Under the pieces are notes generated by a model. That model saw only the letters and a list, made by a program, of their open reading frames with translations. It searched no databases and was not told where the DNA came from. Shown piece after piece: positions 1-8,637 of a stretch of 64,000 nucleotides of DNA. The DNA comes from Pseudorhodobacter sp. MZDSW-24AT (GTDB lineage Bacteria > Pseudomonadota > Alphaproteobacteria > Rhodobacterales > Rhodobacteraceae), in contig NZ_PGOI01000013.1 in NCBI RefSeq assembly GCF_002794355.1, positions 124,001 through 188,000 on the forward strand, in the 5' to 3' direction. The position numbers were made by a program, and so were the translations under genes. The number at the start of each line of letters is the position of its first letter. Position 1 is the stretch's first letter.

Positions 1-184
1 CAAGCTGGCCGATCTGGCCGTCTCGGTGATGGCGCCGATCACCACCGAGATGAACCGGCTGATGCAGGACCCGGCCGAGATCGACCGTATATTGGGCGAA
101 GGCGCAGGCCGGGCGGAGGCCATTGCACGGCCCGTTCTGGACCAAGTCTACGACATCGTCGGCATGATCCGCAAAGCACGCTGA
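1..184 (+). CDS. trpS: Tryptophan--tRNA ligase, C-terminal end (partial)
   Basis: Only the last 60 codons are present, read in frame from base 2 to the TGA at 182-184. The tail contains LADLAVSVMAPI, then MNRLMQDPAEIDRILGEGA and a closing YDIVGMIRKAR. This matches the C-terminal helices of bacterial class I tryptophanyl-tRNA synthetase, which charges tRNA-Trp in the cytoplasm. The catalytic HIGH and KMSKS motifs lie outside the window. A GC-rich stem-loop with a short T run follows the stop. The assignment rests on this tail alone but its pattern is characteristic. Confidence 0.8.
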   Translation, partial: KLADLAVSVMAPITTEMNRLMQDPAEIDRILGEGAGRAEAIARPVLDQVYDIVGMIRKAR

Positions 185-188
185 TGCG

Positions 189-215
189 CGGGGGGGCATC
201 TTGCCGCCCCCGTTT
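189..215 (+). terminator. Terminator candidate after trpS
   Basis: A CGGGGG/CCCCCG stem with an 11- to 12-base loop ends in TTT, five bases after the trpS stop. The T run is short, so efficiency is uncertain. Confidence 0.5.
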
Positions 216-266
216 CCCCACGGGGAAAGTTGATGCCCGGACCACCCACTCTGGCAGGGTAACGCG

Positions 267-1319
267 ATGAAACGTCTGGCGCGTCTTGTCTTGTTCTTGC
301 TGTTTGTTGGCTCGGTCGGGCTGACGCTGCGGTCGGCGGCGGAGATAAGCGCATCCCCGGCCCTTCAGCCCGTGATCACCCGCAGTGCTGCCGAGATCGA
401 GGCGGTGACTGATCGCATGATGGCGCGCGCGGCGACGCCAGAGCGGCTGAACACCCTGATCGAGGCGCGGCTGGCCGAGGTGCCGCGCAACTGGGTGGCC
501 TTGCAGGCACTGGCCGAGGTGGTCGAGGCGCAGGGGCATCCGCTGCCCGCCGCCTATGCACAGGCTTGGGACGACGAGTCCGGCCTGATGGCGCTGTCGG
601 GGAACTGTCTGGCCTGTATCTGGGACATCGGCACCTGCTCCCTGTCCACCGCCTTGATCTGCAAGGCACCGATCCTGTTGACCCCGGTCGAGGATCTGCG
701 CGGCGTGGTCAAGGCGGGGGCGGATTACACGTTTGGCAACCCGATTGATCAGCTGGATCTGGGCCTGTCGGTGCTGGGGCTGGGGGCGACGGCGGCCTTT
801 GTGGCGACGGGCGGCACCTCGGCCACCGTGAAGGCCGGCACGGCAACGATCCGGCTGGCGCGCGGGATGGGGCGGCTTTCGCCCGCGCTCGCAGCGCGGA
901 TGGGGGCCGCGGTGACCGATGGCATCCGCTGGGCGGATTTGCCGATGGTGCGCAGTGCCGATGATGCGGCTGCCCTGCTGCGCACCGATGCCTTGCGCCC
1001 GATGATCGACACGGTGGCCGATCTTGGTCGGGTCGCCGATGCCACCGGGCCGGTGCCTGCGCTGCATCTGCTGCCCTTGGTGGATGATGCTTCCGACGCG
1101 CGGCGGCTGGCACACGCCGCCGAGGCTTTGGGGCCAAAGACGGTCTCACGTGCGGAAGTCTTGGGAAAATCGCGGCTTTTGCGCGCCACCTTGCGCTATG
1201 GCGATGAGGCGGTTGCACTGATTGTGGGGATGGTGGGGGCGCTGTTGTCTTTGGCGCTGATGCTGGCCGGAGCGGTGCAAAGCGCAATGCTGCGCTGGCT
1301 GCAGGCCCGTGTCACATGA
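267..1319 (+). CDS. Membrane protein of unknown function
   Basis: 350 residues, family not recognised. The first 22 residues form a basic-then-hydrophobic segment (signal anchor or uncleaved signal). A glycine/alanine-rich hydrophobic stretch lies near 162-182 and a strong transmembrane segment near 313-338, leaving a short cytoplasmic tail. A cysteine cluster (C114, C117, C124, C132) sits in the middle, suggesting disulfides or metal binding if the loop is extracytoplasmic. The start was chosen at the ATG after a GCAGGG-like ribosome site; it stands alone between trpS and a VOC gene and is followed by an excellent terminator. Function cannot be inferred from context. Confidence 0.75.
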   Translation: MKRLARLVLFLLFVGSVGLTLRSAAEISASPALQPVITRSAAEIEAVTDRMMARAATPERLNTLIEARLAEVPRNWVALQALAEVVEAQGHPLPAAYAQAWDDESGLMALSGNCLACIWDIGTCSLSTALICKAPILLTPVEDLRGVVKAGADYTFGNPIDQLDLGLSVLGLGATAAFVATGGTSATVKAGTATIRLARGMGRLSPALAARMGAAVTDGIRWADLPMVRSADDAAALLRTDALRPMIDTVADLGRVADATGPVPALHLLPLVDDASDARRLAHAAEALGPKTVSRAEVLGKSRLLRATLRYGDEAVALIVGMVGALLSLALMLAGAVQSAMLRWLQARVT

Positions 1320-1413
1320 CTGACGCCAATCCGCGCTAAGACAACAGACGGCGGGTCTGTCCCCTCTCTGCTGCTGATCGGGGCGTCCCCTGCCCCGTGG
1401 CGTCCCGCCTTTT

Positions 1414-1450
1414 GCCCCCGGATCGCCTTGGCGACACGGGGGCCTTTTTC
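1414..1450 (+). terminator. Rho-independent terminator
   Basis: GCCCCCG pairs with CGGGGGC, and an inner TCGCC/GGCGA stem extends the hairpin. CTTTTTC follows directly. It closes transcription of the membrane protein gene at 267-1319. Confidence 0.85.
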
Positions 1451-1539
1451 ACACGAGTTGTGCATTCTTGGAGGCTTGGTCGGTGGCAAAAGCCCGGCTA
1501 TCCTGCTGCTGAAAGACTTTCAGCCCAAGGGAGGGCACC

Positions 1540-2022
1540 ATGACCAGTATTCACCCCGGAACCCGCGTCGGCCATGTCCATCTGAAGGTGGCGGATCTGG
1601 ACCGTGCCATTGGGTTTTACTCTGGCTTGCTGGGGTTTGGCGTGACACAGCGCTATGGGCCACAGGCGGCCTTTCTGGCGGCAGGCGGCTATCATCATCA
1701 CATCGGGCTGAACACATGGGAGAGCGCCGGGGGCACACCGCCGCCGCCCGGGCACACCGGGCTGTATCACACCGCCTTTCTGTTCCCCGACCGCAAGGCG
1801 CTGGCGCAAGTGTTCAAGCGGCTGGTCACAGCAGGCTGGCCGATTGACGGCGCGGCCGACCATGGGGTGAGCGAGGCGATCTACCTGCGCGATCCCGACA
1901 ACAATGGGGTCGAGCTTTACGTAGACCGCCCCGAGAGCGACTGGCCGCGCGATGCGCAGGGCACGCTGGCGATGGTGAACAGGCGCTTTGACCTCGCGGC
2001 CCTGTTGTCCGAAGCCGACTGA
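1540..2022 (+). CDS. VOC family protein (glyoxalase/dioxygenase fold)
   Basis: 160 residues with the vicinal-oxygen-chelate beta-alpha-beta-beta-beta layout. It opens with GHVHLKVADLDRAIGFY, contains a His-rich strand (YHHHIGLN), and has a second-module motif DPDNNGVELY whose glutamate is a usual metal ligand in glyoxalase I and extradiol dioxygenase relatives. One His in GHVHLK, one in the HHH run and this Glu could form the metal site. The substrate is unknown. The start follows a strong AAGGGAGGG ribosome site. The gene stands 70 bases before an Hsp70-like gene, on the same strand. Confidence 0.85.
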   Translation: MTSIHPGTRVGHVHLKVADLDRAIGFYSGLLGFGVTQRYGPQAAFLAAGGYHHHIGLNTWESAGGTPPPPGHTGLYHTAFLFPDRKALAQVFKRLVTAGWPIDGAADHGVSEAIYLRDPDNNGVELYVDRPESDWPRDAQGTLAMVNRRFDLAALLSEAD

Positions 2023-2092
2023 CCGCACCCGGCAGGGGTTTACAGAAAGGAGCAAAGCGCTTACCTCCGCCCGCTTGCGATCAGGGGGCATC

Positions 2093-3349
2093 ATGGCACA
2101 GGCACGCGTTTGCGGGGTGGATTTCGGCACCTCAAACTCCACCGTCTCAATTCCCGCCGACAGCGGCGCGCGGCTGATTGCGCTGGAGGGCGCTCATGTC
2201 ACCCTACCCTCGGCAGTGTTCTGGGATGCCGAAGGCGCGCCGCCTCAGTTCGGACGCGCGGCGATGGCGGCCTATATCGAAGGCGATGACGGGCGGCTGA
2301 TGCGCGGTCTGAAATCTGCGCTGGGGTCGGATCTCATTCATGAAAAGACCAAGGTCGGCAACCGGGCGATTGCCTTCACGCAGATCATCGGTCGCTTCTT
2401 TGCGCATCTGCGCACCAAGCTGGAGGCAGAGCAGCCGGACACCGACCATGTGGTGCTGGGCCGTCCGGTGCATTTCGTGGACGATGACCCCGAAGGCGAC
2501 AAGGCGGCGCAGGATGTGCTGGAGACAATCGCGCGCGAACAGGGCTTCCGCCAGATCGGATTTCAGTATGAACCCATCGCGGCGGCGCTGGATTATGAAA
2601 GCCGGGTCAGCGCAGAGGAATTGGTGCTCATCGTCGACATCGGCGGCGGCACCACCGATTTTTCGGTGATCCGCGTGTCACCGGGCGCCGCGCAGCGGGC
2701 CGACAGGGCCGGAGATATTCTTGCCAACCATGGGTTGCGACTGGGAGGCACCGATCTGGACCGGATGCTCAGCCTAGACCACATCATGCCCGATCTGGGG
2801 CTTGGCAGTCTGGTGCATGGCGGCAAGGCCGCGATGCCGCAGCATTATTACCTTGATCTGGCAAGCTGGCACCGCATCAACGCCATGTATGCGCCGGGGG
2901 TGGCGCGCGAGATCAAGGAGCTGCGCCAGCGTGCGATGCAGCCAGAACTGTTGGAGCGGATGCTGTCGGTGCTGGAAAACCGGCAGGGCCACGCGCTTGC
3001 GATGGCGGCAGAGGCGGCCAAGATCGATCTGTCGGATCGCCAGACCACTCAGATCGCGCTTGCCCGGTTGACGGGCGGGCGGGACAGAACATTGTCGCGC
3101 ACAGGCTTTGAGGAAACCGTCGCCCAGTCTGTCCTGCGGCTGACCGGCGGGCTCGCAGAGGTGCTGCGGCGGGCGGGCGTGACCCCTCACGAGATCGGGA
3201 CAGTCTTCATGACCGGGGGCTCTGCCAGCCTGCCGGTGCTGCGCGAGGCAGTGACCCGCTGCCTGCCCGGCACCCCGATCGCCACGGGAGACATGTTTGG
3301 CAGCGTCGGCACCGGGCTCGCCCTTGATGCCGCCCGGCGATTTGCCTGA
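2093..3349 (+). CDS. Hsp70 family protein, YegD-type
   Basis: 418 residues from the ATG at 2093. The actin-like ATPase signatures are visible: phosphate-1 motif VDFGTSNST near the N-terminus, phosphate-2 motif IVDIGGGTTDFSVI near residue 180, and adenosine motif FMTGGSASLP near the C-terminus. At this length the protein lacks the substrate-binding domain of DnaK, as does E. coli YegD. It is therefore an ATPase of the Hsp70 superfamily with an unsettled chaperone role. The frame stays open about 105 bases upstream, but no homologous sequence precedes MAQARVCGV. A universal stress protein follows on the same strand, which suggests a stress setting. Confidence 0.85.
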   Translation: MAQARVCGVDFGTSNSTVSIPADSGARLIALEGAHVTLPSAVFWDAEGAPPQFGRAAMAAYIEGDDGRLMRGLKSALGSDLIHEKTKVGNRAIAFTQIIGRFFAHLRTKLEAEQPDTDHVVLGRPVHFVDDDPEGDKAAQDVLETIAREQGFRQIGFQYEPIAAALDYESRVSAEELVLIVDIGGGTTDFSVIRVSPGAAQRADRAGDILANHGLRLGGTDLDRMLSLDHIMPDLGLGSLVHGGKAAMPQHYYLDLASWHRINAMYAPGVAREIKELRQRAMQPELLERMLSVLENRQGHALAMAAEAAKIDLSDRQTTQIALARLTGGRDRTLSRTGFEETVAQSVLRLTGGLAEVLRRAGVTPHEIGTVFMTGGSASLPVLREAVTRCLPGTPIATGDMFGSVGTGLALDAARRFA

Positions 3350-3416
3350 CGCGCAGGGAAGGCTTGCCAGCCCCCCCGGCCATCCGCCATGATGCCCGCT
3401 CTTGGGGAGATCACAG

Positions 3417-3872
3417 ATGCGGAAGTTTCTTGTCGTGCTGGACGACAGTCGGGAATGCCTCAACGCCATGCGCTTTGCCGCGTTGCGGGCGTCACATACG
3501 GGGGCCGGGGTGACCATCCTCTCGGTCATCCCGCCCGAGGAGTATCAGCACTGGATGGGGGTGGCAGATCTGATGCGGGCCGAAGCCCGCGAGAGGATCG
3601 AGGCGCATTTCGAGGTGTTTGCCAAATGGATGCGGGACAAGCAGGGGGTGAACCCGGATCTGGTCATCCGCGAAGGCGATCCGGTCACAGAAATCTTGAA
3701 GCTGGTGAACGAAGAGCCACAGATCGGCGTTCTGGTGCTGGGCGCAGGCAGCGACAAATCCGGGCCGGGGCCGCTGGTCACACAGATGTCGAAGAATGCC
3801 GGGAACTTGCCCATTCCAATCACCATTGTTCCGGGCGAAATGTCCAAGGAACGGTTGGAAAAGATCACCTGA
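3417..3872 (+). CDS. Universal stress protein (UspA family)
   Basis: 151 residues, one Usp domain. It opens with the usual hydrophobic strand and acidic turn (KFLVVLDDSREC) and contains VLVLGAGSDKSGPGPLV, corresponding to the nucleotide-binding G-x2-G-x9-G(S/T) region, so ATP binding is plausible. Usp proteins are small cytoplasmic proteins that accumulate in growth arrest and stress. The start at 3417 was preferred because GGGGAGA lies a few bases upstream; an in-frame upstream ATG gives only five more residues. It lies 67 bases after the Hsp70-like gene. Confidence 0.9.
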   Translation: MRKFLVVLDDSRECLNAMRFAALRASHTGAGVTILSVIPPEEYQHWMGVADLMRAEARERIEAHFEVFAKWMRDKQGVNPDLVIREGDPVTEILKLVNEEPQIGVLVLGAGSDKSGPGPLVTQMSKNAGNLPIPITIVPGEMSKERLEKIT

Positions 3873-3974
3873 GCCTTGCGCGGGGTGCAGAACGGGGATG
3901 CGAAGGTGAGCCTTTTCCGGCCTTTGCGCAGTGACTAGTTCTCGGTCAGGGCGGAGCAGACTGAAAAGGCACAG

Positions 3975-4190
3975 ATGATGACCGCCCTTCCCAAACCGCA
4001 CAGCTTTCTTGACACCCCGACGCCCGCGATGCGCAACGCGCGCGCCTTGGCGCGGGCCGAGACAGGAACGCTTGACTATTGCACCTCGCTGACATCGGAG
4101 CTGCCCGCAAAACCTGTGCGCGCGCTGACCCCGCTTGAGGCGATGTATGCCTATTTCGGGTCCGATGAGGCCTCGGCCGGAGCCTCTTGA
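3975..4190 (+). CDS. Small conserved protein upstream of nfuA
   Basis: 71 residues, soluble, no signal or membrane segment. It contains HSFLDTPTPAMRNARALAR and ends with ALTPLEAMYAYFGSDE. I recall similar short proteins beside nfuA in other Rhodobacterales, but no function is known to me. An AAAGG motif precedes the ATG by six bases; the next codon is also ATG, so the start may be three bases later. It ends 67 bases before nfuA and may share its transcript. Confidence 0.65.
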   Translation: MMTALPKPHSFLDTPTPAMRNARALARAETGTLDYCTSLTSELPAKPVRALTPLEAMYAYFGSDEASAGAS

Positions 4191-4257
4191 CCCGGGCCCC
4201 AAGGTTGACTTGTTCTCGGCAAAGGCCCATATCCGAGCAGAACTGTCGGAGATAGCC

Positions 4258-4821
4258 ATGTTCATCCAGACCGAGTCGACCCCGAATCCCGCAACGCTGA
4301 AGTTCCTGCCCGGCCAGACCGTGCTGGACTTGGGCACCGCTGATTTCCCGAATGCCGAAGCGGCGAGCAAGTCGCCGCTGGCGCGTCGCATCTTTGCAGC
4401 CGGCGGCGTGACAGGCGTCTTCTTCGGCGCGGACTTCGTGACTGTGACCAAGGCGGATGACACCGATTGGCAACACATCAAGCCAGCCATTCTGGGCGCC
4501 ATCATGGAGCATTACCAATCTGGTGCCCCAGTGATGGAAGGCGAAGCAAAGGCCGCTGGCGGCCATGCCGAGCACACCGGTGAAGATGGCGATATTGTGC
4601 GCCAGATCAAGGAATTGCTTGATACCCGGGTCCGGCCCGCAGTGGCGCAGGATGGCGGCGATATCACGTTCCACGGCTTTGAGCGCGGCGTGGTCTACCT
4701 GCATATGCAAGGCGCCTGCGCGGGCTGCCCGTCTTCGACGCTGACCCTGAAGATGGGGATCGAAAACCTGCTGCGCCATTACATCCCCGAGGTCACCGAG
4801 GTGCGCCCGGTTGCCGCCTGA
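4258..4821 (+). CDS. nfuA: Fe-S cluster carrier, NfuA/NifU-like
   Basis: 187 residues. The N-terminal Nfu domain starts with MFIQTESTPNPATLKFLPG, typical of mitochondrial-type Nfu1. The C-terminal NifU-like domain carries the CxxC cluster site at C154 and C157 (GACAGCPSSTL). Dimers of this protein assemble or carry a [4Fe-4S] cluster for delivery to enzymes such as lipoyl synthase or aconitase. The length is that of full alphaproteobacterial Nfu. The 3' end overlaps the next gene (tsaB), indicating co-translation. Confidence 0.92.
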   Translation: MFIQTESTPNPATLKFLPGQTVLDLGTADFPNAEAASKSPLARRIFAAGGVTGVFFGADFVTVTKADDTDWQHIKPAILGAIMEHYQSGAPVMEGEAKAAGGHAEHTGEDGDIVRQIKELLDTRVRPAVAQDGGDITFHGFERGVVYLHMQGACAGCPSSTLTLKMGIENLLRHYIPEVTEVRPVAA

Positions 4822-5440
4822 CATCGTTTTGGCCTTTGACACATCGGCGGCGCATTGCGCCGCCGCTTTGCTTTTGCCCGATGGATCTTGCCTGATCCGG
4901 CAAGAGGAGATGGCCAAGGGGCAGGCCGAGCGGCTTTTGCCGCTGCTGGACGCGCTTCTTGCCGAGGCGGGGCTTCACTGGGGCGATCTGTCGGGGATCG
5001 GCGTGGGCACGGGGCCGGGAAATTTCACAGGGGTGCGCATCTCTGTCGCTGCGGCACGCGGATTGGCGTTGTCTTTGGGCATCCCCGCCATTGGGGTGAC
5101 ACGGTTGGAGGCCTTGGCGCATGGCCTGCCGCATCCTGTCACCGTGGTCGAGGATGCGCGGCGCGACGAAGCCTATGTCCAATCTTTCCGCGCCGAAGGT
5201 GCCGATCCGGCGCGGTTGGTTGCGTTGGCAGAGCTGAAGGTTGCCGGACCGGTGACAGGCTCGGCGGCGGCGGGTCTGCAAGGCCCGGTGCTGCCTGCGG
5301 CGATGCCACTGGTCGAGGCGACCGCACGGCTGGCGGCACAGCGTTTGAACAGCCCCCAGCCGCGCCCTGCCCCGTTTTACCTGCGCGGCGCGGATGCGGC
5401 TCCACCAAGCGATCCACCGCCGGTGATTCTTGATGACTGA
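4811..5440 (+). CDS. tsaB: tRNA threonylcarbamoyladenosine biosynthesis protein TsaB
   Basis: 209 residues of the ASKHA-fold TsaB family. LAFDTSAAHCAAALL at the N-terminus and GVGTGPGNFTGVRISVAAARGLA near residue 75 are hallmark motifs. TsaB pairs with TsaD and TsaE to put the threonylcarbamoyl group on A37 of ANN-decoding tRNAs. The start appears to be TTG at 4811, inside the last codons of nfuA; no ATG is available before the conserved strand. The last eight bases overlap rimI, giving nfuA-tsaB-rimI tight coupling. Confidence 0.9.
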   Translation: MPPDIVLAFDTSAAHCAAALLLPDGSCLIRQEEMAKGQAERLLPLLDALLAEAGLHWGDLSGIGVGTGPGNFTGVRISVAAARGLALSLGIPAIGVTRLEALAHGLPHPVTVVEDARRDEAYVQSFRAEGADPARLVALAELKVAGPVTGSAAAGLQGPVLPAAMPLVEATARLAAQRLNSPQPRPAPFYLRGADAAPPSDPPPVILDD

Positions 5441-5846
5441 CGCGGCAGACTTGGCGGCGATCCACCAAAGCAGCTTTACCCTGCCCCGGCCATGGTCGAC
5501 CTTGGAAATCAGCGCCTTATTGCAAAGCCCGCATGTTTTCCTCCATGCCGAACCCGGCGGGTTTCTGATCGGACGGGCCGTGGCGGGGGAAGCCGAATTG
5601 CTGACCGTCGCCGTTTTGCCCTCGTCCCGTCGGCAGGGCATTGGCACCCGGCTGGTGCGGCAGTTTATGACCGAATCTCGCAGACGCGCCGCCACAGAGG
5701 CGTTTTTGGAAGTGGCCGCCGATAACAGCGGCGCGCTTGGGCTGTATCAGGCAGAGGGATTCGTGATTGTTGGCCACAGAAGCGGCTATTACACAGGACC
5801 GGATGGTCGGCAGGTCGATGCGCTTGTTCTCTCCTGCGCCTTGTGA
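5433..5846 (+). CDS. rimI: GNAT acetyltransferase, RimI-like
   Basis: 137 residues, a single GNAT domain. The acetyl-CoA pyrophosphate loop is RRQGIGTRLV, preceded by the beta-strand LLTVAVLPS. A typical C-terminal part (NSGALGLYQAEGFVIVGHRSGYY) completes the fold. RimI acetylates the N-terminal alanine of ribosomal protein S18; its standing next to tsaB is the common bacterial arrangement. The ATG at 5433 overlaps the tsaB stop; a TTG directly before it is less likely. Substrate specificity is inferred from position. Confidence 0.85.
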   Translation: MTDAADLAAIHQSSFTLPRPWSTLEISALLQSPHVFLHAEPGGFLIGRAVAGEAELLTVAVLPSSRRQGIGTRLVRQFMTESRRRAATEAFLEVAADNSGALGLYQAEGFVIVGHRSGYYTGPDGRQVDALVLSCAL

Positions 5847-5878
5847 CGCAAGGTCACAGGCGCCGCGAACCGCCTTGG

Positions 5879-5954
5879 TTTTGATCGGAAGATCAAAAGT
5901 CGCGGAGGGGATTTCAAATGGCTCTTGACCCTTTCACGCGACCCTGACCTAAAT
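5879..5954 (+). promoter_or_regulatory. Dyad and promoter candidate before the BMP operon
   Basis: A perfect dyad TTTTGATC-GGAA-GATCAAAA lies at 5879-5898. Downstream, TTGACC (5925-5930) and CTAAAT (5949-5954) are separated by 18 bases and could be -35/-10 elements for the importer operon starting at 6038. A second dyad, TGTGAC-N5-GTCACA, spans the rimI stop at 5842-5858. Recognition by any particular regulator is not known. Confidence 0.35.
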
Positions 5955-6037
5955 TGGCAATGATCCGGGCGCGGCGAAGCGGCGCGTCTTGGGCTAGAAA
6001 AAGCGTAATCGTCGCAATGACAACCGGGAGACTTTCC

Positions 6038-7042
6038 ATGACCATGATGAAGCAGCTTTTGGGCGCAGCGGGCGCGCTGGCCCTGACCGCTGGCGCGGCC
6101 AGTGCGGAACCGGCGCTGATCTACGATCTGGGCGGCAAATTCGACAAATCCTTCAACGAAGCTGCCTACACCGGTGCCGAACGCTGGGCGCAGGAAACGG
6201 GCGGCACCTACAAGGAAATCGAGATGCAGAACGAGGCCCAGCGTGAGCAGGCCCTGCGTCGCTTGGCCGAGGCCGGGTCGAACCCGATCGTCACCACCGG
6301 TTTCGGGATGTCCGACCCGATTGCCACCGTCTCGAAAGACTTCCCCGACACCAAATTCGTCACCATCGACGGTTTTGTCGACCCGGCCGAGCATCCGAAT
6401 GTGCTGAGCATCGGCTTTGCCGAGCATGAAGGGTCGTATCTGGTCGGCATGATGGCCGCCTTGGCCAGCAAGACCGGCACCGTCAGCTTTGTCGGCGGCA
6501 TGGACATTCCGCTGATCCGCAACTTCGCTTGCGGCTACGCACAAGGCGCCAAAGCGGTGAATCCGGACATCACCTTCATCTCGAACATGACTGGCACCAC
6601 GCCTGCGGCTTGGAATGACCCGGTAAAGGGGTCGGAACTGGCCAAGGCACAGAAATCGCAAGGCTCGGACGTGATCTTTGCGGCAGCGGGCGGCACCGGT
6701 CTGGGCGTTCTGCAAGCCGCCGCGGATGAGGGCATCCTGTCGATCGGCGTAGACAGCAACCAGAACCACCTGCACCCCGGATCGGTCCTGACCTCTATGC
6801 TCAAGCGCGTGGACGTGGCCGTCTACAATTCGATGAAAGCAGGTGCCGAGCTTGACACCACCCCTCAGGCGCTGAACCTTGCGTCGGATGGCGTAGGCTA
6901 TGCGATGGACGAAAACAACGCCGAGCTGGTGACCGCAGAAATGCAGGCGACCGTTGACGCCGCCGCCGAAAAGATCAAGTCGGGTGAACTGGTTGTGCAC
7001 GACTACCGCACCGACGACACCTGCCCGGCAGCGACGTTCTGA
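6038..7042 (+). CDS. BMP family ABC transporter substrate-binding protein
   Basis: 334 residues with a cleavable signal peptide (hydrophobic stretch ending AASAEP). The mature part begins LIYDLGGKFDKSFNEAAY, the signature of the Bmp/PnrA family of periplasmic nucleoside-binding proteins. Other family motifs are TGFGMSDPIATV, GFAEHEGSYLVGMMAAL and VIFAAAGGTGLGVL. The ligand is likely a purine nucleoside, consistent with the purine nucleoside phosphorylase gene after this operon. ACCGGGAG precedes the ATG at 6038. The stop overlaps the ATPase start by one base (TGATG). Confidence 0.92.
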   Translation: MTMMKQLLGAAGALALTAGAASAEPALIYDLGGKFDKSFNEAAYTGAERWAQETGGTYKEIEMQNEAQREQALRRLAEAGSNPIVTTGFGMSDPIATVSKDFPDTKFVTIDGFVDPAEHPNVLSIGFAEHEGSYLVGMMAALASKTGTVSFVGGMDIPLIRNFACGYAQGAKAVNPDITFISNMTGTTPAAWNDPVKGSELAKAQKSQGSDVIFAAAGGTGLGVLQAAADEGILSIGVDSNQNHLHPGSVLTSMLKRVDVAVYNSMKAGAELDTTPQALNLASDGVGYAMDENNAELVTAEMQATVDAAAEKIKSGELVVHDYRTDDTCPAATF

Positions 7043-8637
7043 TGGCCGCTTTGGCTGACACCTTGGGGCGGCAGGAAACTGCCGCCCCCTTTGCCATCGA
7101 ACTGAGAGGCATTTCCAAAGCCTTTGGCCCGGTGCAGGCAAACAAAGACATCAACATCGCGGTGCCCAAGGGCACGATCCACGGCATCATCGGAGAGAAC
7201 GGCGCCGGGAAATCGACGCTGATGTCGATCCTTTACGGGTTTTACAAAGCTGACTCGGGGCAGATCCTTGTCGGCGGCCATCCCACGCCGATTCCCGACA
7301 GCCAAAGCGCCATCCGCGCCGGTATCGGGATGGTGTTCCAGCACTTCAAACTGGTGCAGAATTTTACCGTGCTTGAGAACATCGTGCTCGGCGCCGAGGA
7401 AGGCGCCCTGCTGAACACCTCGCTGGGCAAGGCGCGGCAGGTTCTCAAATCCCTTGCGCAGGAATACGGGCTGAACGTCGACCCGGATGCCCTGATCGAA
7501 GATCTGTCGGTCGGGCATCAGCAGAGGGTGGAAATCCTCAAGGCCCTGTATCGTCAGGCCGACATCCTTATTCTGGACGAGCCGACCGGCGTTCTGACGC
7601 CGGATGAGGCTGACCATCTTTTTCGCATCCTGCGCGGGCTGCGCGATCAGGGCAAGACGATCATCCTGATCACCCACAAACTGCGCGAGATCATGGAGGC
7701 CACCGACAACGTGAGCGTCATGCGACGCGGCACCATGGTGGCCACGGTAAAGACAAGCGAGACCAGCCCAGAACAGCTGGCCGAACTGATGGTGGGCCGT
7801 AAGGTCCTGCTGGAGGTGCAAAAGACCCCGCCCGTTCCGGGCAAGGTGGTGCTTTCCGTCGAAAATCTGCGGGTGCGAGACGAAGACGGGGTAGAACGTC
7901 TGCGCGGCGTCAGCCTTGAAATCCGCGCGGGTGAAATCTTGGGCATCGCGGGCGTGGCTGGCAATGGTCAGTCAGAGTTGCTGGCGGCCTTGGGCGGCAT
8001 GGTCAAGGCCAGCGGCGTGGCCTTGCTGAACGGGGCGCCACTGCCCTTGGCCGGACCGGGCGCAGATGGTCAGAGTCGGCGGGAGGCGGGCGTGGCCCAT
8101 GTGCCCGAAGACCGCCACCATCACGGTCTTATCCTTGACTTCGCGGCTTGGGAAAACGTGGCCTTTGGCTATCACAACGACCCGAAGTATCAGAAGTCGG
8201 CCCTCTTCATGGACAATGCCGCGCTGCGTGCGGATACCGAGCGCAAGATGGCCACCTATGATGTGCGCCCGCCGATCCCGACGCTGGAGGCCAAGAACTT
8301 CTCGGGCGGCAACCAGCAGAAGATTGTGGTCGCGCGCGAGGTCGAGCAGAACCCAGACCTTTTGCTGATCGGCCAGCCGACCCGGGGCGTGGACATTGGG
8401 GCCATCGAATTCATTCACAAGCAGCTTGTCGCGCTGCGCGATGCCGGCAAGGCGATCCTGCTGGTGAGTGTGGAACTGGATGAGATCATGTCGCTGTCCG
8501 ACCGGATCGCGGTGATGTTTGATGGTCAGATCATGGGCATGCGCGATCCGGCGCGCACAGATGAACGCGAACTGGGCTTGCTGATGGCAGGGATGACAGG
8601 CGAAAACGCCGGTGCGATGAAGAAAGAGGCCCATTGA
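7042..8637 (+). CDS. Nucleoside ABC transporter, double ATP-binding protein
   Basis: 531 residues with two ABC domains in tandem, as in the YufO/NupO and RbsA-like families. Domain 1 has a Walker A GENGAGKST near residue 52, signature LSVGHQQRVEILKAL and Walker B ILILDEPTGVLTP. Domain 2 has a degenerate Walker A region (GVAGNGQSELL), signature FSGGNQQKIVVAREV and a Walker B-like LLLIGQPTRGVD. The asymmetric second site is normal for this family. It energises import of the BMP ligand at the inner membrane. It is coupled by TGATG overlaps to genes on both sides. Confidence 0.93.
   Translation: MAALADTLGRQETAAPFAIELRGISKAFGPVQANKDINIAVPKGTIHGIIGENGAGKSTLMSILYGFYKADSGQILVGGHPTPIPDSQSAIRAGIGMVFQHFKLVQNFTVLENIVLGAEEGALLNTSLGKARQVLKSLAQEYGLNVDPDALIEDLSVGHQQRVEILKALYRQADILILDEPTGVLTPDEADHLFRILRGLRDQGKTIILITHKLREIMEATDNVSVMRRGTMVATVKTSETSPEQLAELMVGRKVLLEVQKTPPVPGKVVLSVENLRVRDEDGVERLRGVSLEIRAGEILGIAGVAGNGQSELLAALGGMVKASGVALLNGAPLPLAGPGADGQSRREAGVAHVPEDRHHHGLILDFAAWENVAFGYHNDPKYQKSALFMDNAALRADTERKMATYDVRPPIPTLEAKNFSGGNQQKIVVAREVEQNPDLLLIGQPTRGVDIGAIEFIHKQLVALRDAGKAILLVSVELDEIMSLSDRIAVMFDGQIMGMRDPARTDERELGLLMAGMTGENAGAMKKEAH

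Noticed and set aside
39-1115. 358-codon minus-strand frame at the left end
   Set aside because: Opposes trpS and the membrane protein; composition is typical of a shadow frame.
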